DNA of 64,000 bases from Adiantum capillus-veneris (lineage: Eukaryota > Streptophyta > Polypodiopsida > Polypodiales > Pteridaceae), in the NCBI GenBank assembly GCA_014529385.2, contig CM043956.1, positions 60,829,120-60,893,119 on the forward strand, read 5' to 3'. Position 1 is the first letter of the stretch. Each line of letters starts with the position of its first letter. The notes beneath the pieces were generated by a model that saw nothing but the letters and a program-made list of their open reading frames with translations, was not told the origin of the DNA and made no database searches. Positions 47,603 through 57,139 of this stretch are shown here, in pieces. Position numbers and translations under genes: made by a program.

Positions 47603-47717
47603 GTATGTGTAGCTTGGTCTACTAAGCTTCTCTTCTTCTTCTTCCAGCTAGTAGATCAATCACACCCACAAACTTGCCAGCATTTTAGTGTATTAAGCTC
47701 CTCATATAAAATTGCAG
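47603..47717 (+). other. Predicted 5'-UTR intron
   Basis: A donor AG/GTATGT at 47603 and an acceptor AAATTGCAG ending at 47717, with a CT-rich tract between, would remove 115 bp from the leader 31 bp before the ATG. Splicing of 5' leaders is common in plant regulatory genes. This is predicted from consensus only. Confidence 0.45.
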
Positions 47718-47748
47718 GTACTGCCTTGAGCTAAGCTCCCTTCTTCAC

Positions 47749-50700
47749 ATGGAGAAGGGGGTCGTCCTCGCAGACCCCGAGGCCGCCGATCATGCCAGTG
47801 AGCTCCACCTTTGCACTTGTAAGTCCGCCCAATGCGTCCATTGCTGCTTGCATGAAGCTCTCCGGGCTCAGGACACCGAGTATGACTCAACCGCACTCGA
47901 CATAGGTGCATGTGATGGTGATCTTAATGATGATTCACAGCAATATCCATCCCCTCACACTCAATCTATGAAATTAGTAGCTGCAGACGGCACCCGACAG
48001 ATGCAGGCCGGCGGAGCTGCCGTACGAAAGCTCAAATTGCCTTGCAGACGCAATTCAAGAAGCTCTTTTCCTCCCTCTTCTCAAGAAAAATTAAGCAAGA
48101 GCGCTTGGCCTCCCCTTCCTCTTCCCGTGCCCCCCTCTGCCGACGACTCCATGGTGTACTCCAACGCCCGGGTGGATCCGCACACACTCTATTTATCATC
48201 TCACAAGAAGGTGGATCTCTCAATGCTTAGTGTTACATCCAGCTCATTTGAGCATGAGCAAGAGATCACAAGTAGCCACCAACTATTTGAGCAACAATTT
48301 AATTCTATTGAGAAGTCAACCAAGCTTATGAGCAGCAATGGCAATCCGCGTAGGATCTGCAGGTATTGTGACCGCGAATTCCCTTCAGGCCGTGCGCTTG
48401 GCGGCCACATGAGAGTGCATGGTGGTTTGGATGCCGACCGGGTGCCATCAGTGATTAATATGAAGCTAGAACACGCACAATTCAACTCATCTATGACCAG
48501 ATCCTCATCTCCAATGTTGAATTCAACATCTGAACCTCAATTCACTGAAGTCAACTGCATGGTTAGTGGTTCCTCTCCTTTAAACTATAGTAGTGGAGGT
48601 GTGATTAAGAGGAGGATTAACTCAGAAGAGTCTTTGGTTAGAGGACCTGAAGGGAAGAAGTTAGGCTTGATCAGCGGCCGCCATGCCTCCAGAGAACCCA
48701 TAATTTATAATGTGACAGAAGAGAGGCCACTTAGAAGAAAGGAGCAGTTAGTACAGGGGATGAAAGAGGATCAACTGGCAATTGAGAAAGGCATCAGCTC
48801 TCAAGCACAGAAGCTGCTTTGCTTAACCAAGAAAGATTTGGATCAGCGGGAGCGAGTTAACAACGTAGATAGCTATGATGATGATGATGATAATGATGGG
48901 AGTTCACATCTGCTTAGCTCCAAGTTGCATATAATAATGGGAAAGGGAAATGAGCAGACAAAGCCTCTCATAGCAAAGCAAAGCAACACTGTGAATTCGG
49001 TCTCAGAATGCAATGTGGATGAAGGAAGTCTTCTGCAAAAGCTGCGTCCTAATCCAAGGCCAAGCCGCCGCCGCCTATGGACAGATCAAGAGGGTGCAAG
49101 TGTAACCAGCAAGAAGGAAAGCTCAACCAGCCCCCCTCAGGACTTGGGAGGCCAGCTGCAGCCATCCTCACTGGCTCCTTCTTTACAGGCCGCCCAAGAG
49201 CGTACTGGTCTAGGCGCTGAGCGCGGATGCTCGTGCTCAGAATGCGGCAAAGTCTTTTGGTCTTGGAAGGCCCTCTTCGGTCACATGCGATGCCACCCCG
49301 AACGAGAGTGGAGGGGAATACAGAGGCCGGTCGATGCAAGCTCGTCTGAGCTTGAAAAGCAAACTAGAGCTACTAGGGGATTGAGTTCTCTAAGTGTTGC
49401 TAGTGCCGGTGCTGAGAAGCCGGAGACGGAGCCTGAGTCGGATGCGGAAAACCGAGAGGTGGCTGAGACAAATCAAGCACCATGCAACACTTCTGCATCA
49501 GCAAAAGAGGAGACAATTGGGATGAAGGACAGATTCCATGAAGCAGAGCTCATCAACGGCACTATTGATGACATCAAGGAAGAGGAAGGATTAATGAGTC
49601 CTAAAAGAGTGCTAAAAGGAAAATTTTCTCATGATACTGCTGATGATGATGATTTGACGCCTGCTTGGCCTACTCGTAAGCGATCTAAACGGAGTCGGGC
49701 TAGTATGGGTGCAACACTGAGGGTTAGCTCTGTCACATCCACCGAGCCGGCACTCACCTCGGACACGGCGACCTCTAGTGAACTGAAGGAAAATGATAAG
49801 GTCGGTATCAGGGATCAAGAAGATCTTGACATGGCTAATTGCCTTGTTTTGCTGTCTAGTGCTGGTAACAAAGTGCAAGAAAGAGTGATGAAGTGCCCCG
49901 GCTTTGGAAGTGCAGAAGAGTCCACAATATACAAGCGGCGTCGGGTGGTAGATCAGTATCATCAGCAGGTCAATGTCGTCTCGTCCAACGGCATTGTGGG
50001 TGATGATGATGGTGGTGATGAGACTGAAGCAGAGAATGAGGAAGTCCTGGCCACCAGTAAGTTCAATGCTGGTGGTGGAGTGAAATATGAGTGTAGCACT
50101 TGCAAAAGGTGCTTCAAGTCTCATCAAGCTCTGGGTGGACATCGAGCGAGCCACCGCAAGACAAAAGGATGCTTTGCCTTGATGAATGAAAATGCTGAAG
50201 AGTCGATGCAAGAGGGAAAGGAGGACAATAATGCAGAGAGTGAGGACTTCAATAGCTCAGAGCTAAACCAATGGCAGGCTATGGGGCATGGGCTCTCCTT
50301 GCATAATCAAAGGGATGAAAGGAAAGCTCAAAATCATTCAAATGTCTCTCCATCTACGACGGATCATCAGTTGCCGACCGGACCAAGCAAGAAGAAAAAG
50401 TTCAAGGGCCATGCATGCTCTATATGCCACCGCATCTTTCCCTCAGGGCAGGCGCTAGGCGGTCACAAGCGATGCCACTGGACGGGAGAGAAGATTGCAG
50501 AGTCCGGTAGCATGGCATCTAGCAGCAACAACAAAGGCTTTTTGCAAGAGCACGATGAATGGGGGGTGGGAAGTGGAGATGCTTCGCCCCCAAACACTCG
50601 CCGAGCGAAGCGTAGTAAAGAGGATGGCATTGACTTGAACTTGCCAGCACCCTTGGACGAGGACGACGATGAGGGCAGATACGACAATGCAGGGCTTTCG

Positions 50701-51051
50701 TCGAATGAGGTGATCGAACAAGATGTGCAAGACGGAGTAGAGGATGCAGATCTTGATGTGGAAGAGGTTAATGAGGGCTATTTGGTGGACTACATAGGTG
50801 GCAAGAAGAGGAGTGTGAACAAACTGGTCAGTGAGTGGGATGCTAGTACTGAGGCTGAACTCAGGGGACGGCATGGAGGTGCGACAGCTGCCGTGGAGAC
50901 ATCGGTAGGCGGCGATCGTGGAGCAAAGCGCAGATCCGATAAAAGGACGTCTACTGGTGGTTCAATGTGGGACCTCCAATGGACAAATGGAGCTTCATCA
51001 TCATCAGCAGGTCCTCCGAATCCACAGGTATGTGCAGTGCAACGTCTGTGA
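47749..51051 (+). CDS. Four-finger C2H2 transcription factor with EAR-like motif
   Basis: The only convincing host gene here: an uninterrupted 1100-residue frame. It has plant C1-type zinc fingers. Finger 1 is at residues 204-224 (CRYC...RALGGHMRVH), finger 2 at 496-516 (CSEC...KALFGHMRCH), finger 3 at 782-802 (CSTC...QALGGHRASH) and finger 4 at 890-910 (CSIC...QALGGHKRCH). Each has C-X2-C-X12-H-X3-H spacing. Fingers 3 and 4 keep the plant QALGGH helix; finger 1 has RALGGH and finger 2 KALFGH. DLNLP at 962-966 is an EAR-type repression motif; RKRSKRSR at 643-650 and a KKKK run near 881 are likely nuclear signals. Linkers are long, acidic and Ser-rich. The predicted role is DNA binding and repression in the nucleus. 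It is two to four times longer than typical ZAT-like relatives. The ATG at 47749 is preceded by an in-frame stop at 47707. Expression has not been shown. Confidence 0.93.
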   Translation: MEKGVVLADPEAADHASELHLCTCKSAQCVHCCLHEALRAQDTEYDSTALDIGACDGDLNDDSQQYPSPHTQSMKLVAADGTRQMQAGGAAVRKLKLPCRRNSRSSFPPSSQEKLSKSAWPPLPLPVPPSADDSMVYSNARVDPHTLYLSSHKKVDLSMLSVTSSSFEHEQEITSSHQLFEQQFNSIEKSTKLMSSNGNPRRICRYCDREFPSGRALGGHMRVHGGLDADRVPSVINMKLEHAQFNSSMTRSSSPMLNSTSEPQFTEVNCMVSGSSPLNYSSGGVIKRRINSEESLVRGPEGKKLGLISGRHASREPIIYNVTEERPLRRKEQLVQGMKEDQLAIEKGISSQAQKLLCLTKKDLDQRERVNNVDSYDDDDDNDGSSHLLSSKLHIIMGKGNEQTKPLIAKQSNTVNSVSECNVDEGSLLQKLRPNPRPSRRRLWTDQEGASVTSKKESSTSPPQDLGGQLQPSSLAPSLQAAQERTGLGAERGCSCSECGKVFWSWKALFGHMRCHPEREWRGIQRPVDASSSELEKQTRATRGLSSLSVASAGAEKPETEPESDAENREVAETNQAPCNTSASAKEETIGMKDRFHEAELINGTIDDIKEEEGLMSPKRVLKGKFSHDTADDDDLTPAWPTRKRSKRSRASMGATLRVSSVTSTEPALTSDTATSSELKENDKVGIRDQEDLDMANCLVLLSSAGNKVQERVMKCPGFGSAEESTIYKRRRVVDQYHQQVNVVSSNGIVGDDDGGDETEAENEEVLATSKFNAGGGVKYECSTCKRCFKSHQALGGHRASHRKTKGCFALMNENAEESMQEGKEDNNAESEDFNSSELNQWQAMGHGLSLHNQRDERKAQNHSNVSPSTTDHQLPTGPSKKKKFKGHACSICHRIFPSGQALGGHKRCHWTGEKIAESGSMASSSNNKGFLQEHDEWGVGSGDASPPNTRRAKRSKEDGIDLNLPAPLDEDDDEGRYDNAGLSSNEVIEQDVQDGVEDADLDVEEVNEGYLVDYIGGKKRSVNKLVSEWDASTEAELRGRHGGATAAVETSVGGDRGAKRRSDKRTSTGGSMWDLQWTNGASSSSAGPPNPQVCAVQRL
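51025..51030 (+). other. Possible splice donor near the stop codon
   Basis: CCACAG/GTATGTG in the last codons matches a plant 5' splice site. If used, the protein would gain a different C-terminus after residue 1092; if not, it ends VCAVQRL at 51051. No matching acceptor was identified. Confidence 0.25.
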
Positions 51052-51230
51052 AAGCTTAAGAGGGATGGCAACTTGAACTATAAATGATGCTTGCATCGAC
51101 GATGCGACGACAATCTCAATGGGTCTAGTAGAAGATCACATCAGCCAGTCTGCTCACTGGCAAAGTGAGATTGAGATCATATGAGCTTCACAAAAGCCAT
51201 GATGCCCTCTTGTCATCTCTAAACACACAC

Positions 51231-51232
<2 letters not shown>

Positions 51233-51294
<62 letters not shown>

Positions 51295-51296
51295 AC
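51233..51296. repeat. (CT)n and (CA)n microsatellite
   Basis: About 36 bp CT then about 27 bp CA, within the presumed 3'-UTR or downstream flank of the zinc-finger gene. The sequence from 51300 to 52050 has no gene. Confidence 0.95.
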
Positions 51297-52057
51297 CCAC
51301 ACCAGACACACAGACAGTAGCAATTTGGGCAGCAAGGCAATTACACTCAAATCACCTGCCATTAGCAGGGAGCAAAATTTGTAGTCTGTAGATAGTTCAT
51401 TCATTCTCCTTTTGTTTCATCCAAAACTCAGAAAATTCATGTTCATAGCCTAAATGTGGTTCTTGTTTGGAAGGGCCTGATTTTGATGGCCACAATTGGC
51501 CTCCATGTGCACTTTCATTGAAGGTGAAACCATTGGGCCCAACTCGACTCAAGGAGTGTCTCTAATAAAACACCATTACTTTTGTGATTGTTTGCATCGA
51601 TGAAATGTTTCCCCTTACGTTTCGCTTTGTTGTCACATGGTTCCTTCTTTATACCCCACATGATAGGCTGATTACTATTGCAAAAACAGGGCATTGTATA
51701 TTCAAGAAAAGTAATTATTTTTAATTTAAAAATATCAAGGGCTTGAGGGGTGGATGTGTATGTCTGACCCAGGTTGGATATCCAATGACATCTTTGAAAT
51801 ATTAGTCATCTACTATCTACTAACATAATATGGCGGAAGGGGGAGTCCTTTACATGTGTCGCAATCTCCAACCTGAAGGTTAAAGTCCAAAACTAAAAAA
51901 AGCCCGTTCGCACGCAATAAAGAGGGAGAGAGGGGGAGAGAGAGAATGTACGTACGTATGTATGTACGTACACACATGTATGTATGTACGTACACACACA
52001 CACGACGTCTTAAATTTAGAAGATGTCTAGCCGGCCCCAGGAAAATGATTTTATGGA

Positions 52058-52260
52058 CCCGGCTTTGAATCCTTGTCACCTCTTTATGCAACCATGCTTG
52101 AGAAGGAAAGTTCTACATAAGTTTAGACTTTTAAACTAAATTTTTAACATTTGAGCCGGCCTCAAATCCTTCTTGCAAAAATTTGAGGTGGTCGTTTTTT
52201 CATTTGAATAGGTTTTGGATAAAAGGAACCTACCTTGGTCTAAACACCTTAAGCCAACTA
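52058..52260. repeat. Dispersed repeat family A, copy 2
   Basis: Counterpart of 12103-12300 in the same orientation (AGAAGGAAAGTTCTACATAAG, TTTGAGCCGGCCTCAAATCC, TTCTTGCAAAAATTTGAGG, GGAACCTACCTT). Confidence 0.7.
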
Positions 52261-52399
52261 CCATTCACAACTCTAACCACACCTCTATTACAGTGCTTTT
52301 GCTTGTTGGGTGTCACATTAGTCCTGCAATTGTCAGTCTCGCGGTCATCCTACTGTACGTATCTCCCCCGCCACCCCCACCCAAACAATACGCACACAC

Positions 52400-53111
52400 T
52401 CACCCACACACACTGAACTCTTTCATAAAGACCCCTCGAGAAGCTGTAAGCTAAGTGCATGCTAAGGTCGACCACTAGCTAGTAACTAAGCTCATTTTCT
52501 TGTAAAACTTATGTAAATAATACTATAAATTTGCAACTTTAGCTTTTTAGATTCTACTCCTAAAGATATATAAGATGAGGGAGTATCTAGTATTATAAAC
52601 ACCAGAGTACAAGCTATCAAGGGCAAGCTTTTCTTGAAGAGCAACCCACTTTTTTACTTGAAATAAAGCAGGAAGATTACCAAGCTCAACCTTGCAACGA
52701 GGGTTGAGCTCCTCGTCAAAATTCAACCCTTGCAAGCAGGGTTGAATTTTAATGGGAATCCTTGCCCTTCAAATTTTTGAGATTTTATGATTTTTCTTGC
52801 ATTTTAGGGTATCTTTTGAAGGTGGGAACTCAAATTTTCATCTTCAAACAACAAGCAAAAGGCTCAAATGGGAGTTCGACAAAAAACAACCCTACTTGCA
52901 AGTTCTACTTGAAAACATCCCTCTCATGCGTGGGTGATGAGATATACTCTAGTATACGGTACTTCCAAAGGTGTGTCCAGCATCATGATTCTTTTGAAAG
53001 GGTTTTTCGATTACGTGAAGTTTCTTGTGAAGAGAGAGAGGCCTTGCACCCTCTCCAACTCGTCCTCAAAACCTCTCAAAGAATGCAAACATCGGTAGTA
53101 TGTGTAAATAA

Positions 53112-53162
<51 letters not shown>

Positions 53163-53447
53163 AAGAATGAAGCAGTTAAAGAACCTGCAATGGAAGTGAG
53201 AGGTAGAAGGGCAAAAACCCTAACAAGCAAATTGGAGGTGGGACTAACAATGGACGCGGACATTGGACATCTTTAATCATAGGCTCAAGGATGGGGATAC
53301 TTGAAGAGGAACCTTTTTCCATACTAATATAAAAGGGGGAGGGATTTTGGCCCCACTCTGACACGTGTTGACTCTTCCTTCATCCAGCCACCTCCAACAA
53401 TGTCGCCTATAGTTGAGTGCGCTCAGAGAGAGAGAGGGGGGGCTACG

Positions 53448-53493
<46 letters not shown>

Positions 53494-54420
53494 GCTGAAG
53501 GCTGTCGGCCGTACTAGTAAGCATAAAGCAGAACCATAGTTGACATGTATTGGGGCATACAACTTAAAGATTGAAGTATATTAAATGCCTCATGTTTGCT
53601 AGTTAGTGCAAGTTTGCAAATGGGTTTGCAATCTACAAGAGGTAGTCATTGGCATTTGCATTTTTGAGAGTTAAAGAGATATAAAGAGAGACAAAAGGGA
53701 GAGAACATACTTTCTTTAATGGGACTAAAACAGAGTACAATAGGTAGCACACATGCACATCACAAAAAAAAGGTGACACGTTCTAGCAGGATTTTTCCAT
53801 TGTGAGTTTCAAAACTCACACTCACCAAATAAAGAGCGAATTAGGATATGTAGGGGATGTTTGTGCGTTCCACAATCTTTTGCCAAGAAGGTAAAAGTTT
53901 TCCATAGTTGCCGGTGAAATTGGAAAGCTTGACTTTCTTTTACCGGAAATAAGTCAAGTGAGAAAGCAGATTTTTCTCTCTGTGTGATTTTTGGAACTTA
54001 TCGTCAGTGGGTGTTTTAAGCATCCCACCTGTAAGGTTGATTAGCATAATCCACACTCTGGGGATTCTCTAATATCTTTGGTGCGGTGGCATGTGAGTGC
54101 ACAATAGGAGGGTTTTTTTTAGAACTACCATAAGCATATACAATAGGGGCATTTTGGGGCGCTTATACCATACGTAAGGAGGGTTGGAGGAGGGGAGGTA
54201 ACAGGCTGTAGGTATGGGGGGGCATGGGGAGAAGGGGCTTTGATTATTGTTTACATTGATAGTTGCACTAATGTAGATTTTCTAACTCTTACTTTTTCAG
54301 TCAGAAACACATGCTTGAAGCAAGTAGGTTTGTGTGCGCGTATGTCGCACGTGTCAATGCAAGGAACTTGCCGATACACCGTGTGCGAGTCACAAATGAC
54401 TCTAAGCACACAACAAGCTT
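52400..54420. other. Non-coding interval with CT and GA tracts
   Basis: CT tract at about 53123-53160 and GA tract at about 53448-53490. No recognisable gene; the frame at 52762-53199 is unsupported. Confidence 0.4.
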
Positions 54421-54579
54421 AAACTAGTAAGTTCAAAGAAGGCGATGGTGTGTCACTCACCGCTCTACGCTTGCTTCGTGGAGGATTCCTTGCGGCGAAG
54501 AAGAAGGAGCCGTCGCTTCGTCGTGCTCAACCGCTTCGTCGTCGCCGTGCCGTCGTCGCAATCACTACAACACAACATG

Positions 54580-54725
54580 GAGATATCGACGCGCGTATAT
54601 CGATGAAATTAGCGGACGTCGCTATACGCGTCGATATACGCGTTTCAATGTACGTCGATATACACGTGAAAAGGCTTTACTTCCCACGCGTATATCGACG
54701 CCTATAGTGACGCGTATAGCAACGC
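54580..54725. repeat. Left subterminal repeat cluster of the CACTA element
   Basis: Words such as ATATCGACGCGCGTATATCG, GACGTCGCTATACGCGTCG, GTCGATATACACG, GCGTATATCGACGCC and GACGCGTATAGC recur in both orientations. They match the right cluster and are probable transposase-binding sites by analogy with En/Spm. Confidence 0.8.
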
Positions 54726-54872
54726 AAAAAAAATTGAAGAAAAAAAGCGAAACCCGCGAGCAGCAGGGGCCATTTTCGCCTGCGCTCTGCTCAAATATTG
54801 GCCTCCACCTGTTGCGTAGGTATTATGCCCCCCCCCAACCCCTCTCTCTCTCTCTACATCGTGTGTGTGTGT

Positions 54873-54874
<2 letters not shown>

Positions 54875-54941
<67 letters not shown>

Positions 54942-54957
54942 TGTGTGTGTGTGTGTA

Positions 54958-54999
<42 letters not shown>

Positions 55000-55063
55000 G
55001 TGTGTGTGTGTGTGTAGGAAAGAGAGAGAGAGAGAGAGAGAGCGGTGTGTGTGTGTGTGTGTA

Positions 55064-55096
<33 letters not shown>

Positions 55097-55230
55097 TGTG
55101 TGTGTGTGTAGAGGAAATAGAGAGAGAGAGAGAGAGCGGTGTGTGTGTGTAGGAAAGAGAGAGAGAGAGTAGGAAATAGAGAGAGAGAGAGAGGTGTGTG
55201 TGTGTAGGAAAGAGAGAGAGAGAGTAGGAA

Positions 55231-55278
<48 letters not shown>

Positions 55279-55289
55279 GTGTGTGTGTA

Positions 55290-55335
<46 letters not shown>

Positions 55336-55348
55336 GCGTGTGTGTGTA

Positions 55349-55384
<36 letters not shown>
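54875..55384. repeat. GA/GT higher-order minisatellite
   Basis: About ten to twelve units of the form (GA)n, often GCG, then (GT)n, then AGGAAA. GA length varies from about 12 to 60 bp and some units read AGGAAATA. It lies inside the CACTA element, left of the copia. Confidence 0.93.
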
Positions 55385-55386
<2 letters not shown>

Positions 55387-55845
55387 AATGTATGCTTAGG
55401 AAATTAAAATTAAAGAAAAATAATTAAAGAGAGAAATGAAATGAAATGTTATATTAACGTCTTCGAAAGGCCAAAGTGACCTATGAGACATGAGACAAAA
55501 AAGTTACAATGTGATGGCAAAGTCAGAGTAAGAAGATGACAAAATAAAATATTATGAAATCCTAAACTGCTGGGTATGGACTAAACGGTTAAGCCAGCTA
55601 GTTGGGATAGGTAGATCATAGGAGATCCAGCAGCTGTCGCTGGCGGATCTCATCAATCTCCTCCATGGTCAGTAGTCTGACCGGGCGTTATACATGTCGA
55701 GCCAAAGTGACCTAGCTAGATCCTCTGATGCAGCATCTGTCGATGTTGTGTAGTCCTCCGCAGTCGTGGACGTCTAGATCTCCCTAGCTCAGTCGCTCGT
55801 TCGATCATCAGTAGAGAGATAGGGAAATAGAGAGCGAGAGAGAGA

Positions 55846-56037
55846 TGTTGGGGTATAAAGCCCAATGTGGTCGCCCAGGTAAGTGGGCGGGCCGCCAGGT
55901 ATGTACACATATTCTTTTGTAAAAACCTAATAAGAACTCACTATGCTCTACACATTACAGTAGAGTGAGTTCACCATATCGTCTTGCTCTTCTTCTCGCA
56001 CTCTCTCTCGCGTCACACTTCCGCTCGTACTCCTTCA
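55846..56037 (+). repeat. 5' LTR of the copia element
   Basis: Starts TGTTGGGGTATAAAGCCCAA and ends CTCCTTCA. Differs from the 3' LTR at three single bases, all between about 55970 and 56020. Confidence 0.95.
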
Positions 56038-56039
56038 AC

Positions 56040-56051
56040 TGGTATCAGAGC
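56040..56051 (+). promoter_or_regulatory. Primer-binding site, initiator tRNA-Met
   Basis: TGGTATCAGAGC two bases after the 5' LTR. It is followed by a leader of about 1.1 kb with ACTCTGCCGAA motifs near 57005 and 57091. Confidence 0.93.
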
Positions 56052-57139
56052 TCAGATCGAGGCTCGCGGAAACACTGCAGGAGGCTAGAGTCACCAGCTC
56101 AGATTGGAGTGAAATTCGACAGGCGAAGACACGGCCTCAAATCCTGTGGGAGAGCCCGAAAGGCCCGTTGTTCTCAGAATTTCATTCTGAGGTCATCTCG
56201 GCCACCGTTCGGCTTCGACAAAGGTCTGCGCAGGCCATTTTCGACTACGTGGTCTCGACGGGTGCAGATCCGACTCTGCAAATTTGGGGTTTTCGGCCTA
56301 CGACTGCAGGTGCTGAGGATATCGACACTCCCAGAGTGTTGATTTGTGGCTGTCTACACATCGAAGGACGGCTCACAGTTCTTGGAGGCGTGTCACATAC
56401 GACACGGGCGCATCTACACACAGACTGTAGGCGACATCCACTAGTTCATCAGGTAGCTTGTGTTTGCTGCTTGATATTCCAGATTTCATCCTAACATTGC
56501 AGGTACTTCCACATGGGATGTATTGTCAGAGATGATGTATGTTTGTTGAGGGTTTGCTGGCTGTGAGTAACGCAGCAAACAACCGCCACAACAGTTACAT
56601 CATATAGTGGGAAATTTGTGGATGTATGACTTTGTGGGAAGTCTATGTACTGTCAGATTTACTGCAGCCTTTGTTGAGGGTCGAGTGAGGTTTTATTGAG
56701 CTGGGGGATTCTCGAATATTGAGATCCTTTTGGTGATACAGGTCTTGGAGCGATCCCTCGAGCACCCTTAGATAGGCAACTAGGATGTATTGACTGTGAG
56801 TTAGACAGCTGGGATTGCATCTTTGCTTTACTGCCGTTGACACATTGTCGCAGTCTATGCTTACAGGACAGTGACAGGACAGTCAGAGACAGTACAGGTG
56901 CAGGATAGGTTTACCCACAGCTTACAGTGTTAGAGAGACAGTGGTTTTTTGAGCTTTTTTTTTTGGGTCTATTTTTGAGTACACCAGAGCCATTTTACAA
57001 AGGAGACTCTGCCGAAATTTATGCAGAATCTGAAGCTTTCTTGGTTCATTTGATAGGTTGATATTGGTTCAGAGGTCAGTTTACAGGGGAAACTCTGCCG
57101 AATTTTTCCCAGGAAAGTAAACCACCGTGAAGCGTAGCT

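Noticed and set aside
49612-50211. 199-codon minus-strand frame
   Set aside because: It lies wholly antisense to the zinc-finger gene and reflects that gene's codon bias.
54540-54560. CGTCGTCGC-rich stretch as part of the CACTA element
   Set aside because: It lies outside the CACTA terminus and outside the AAT duplication, so it belongs to the host site.
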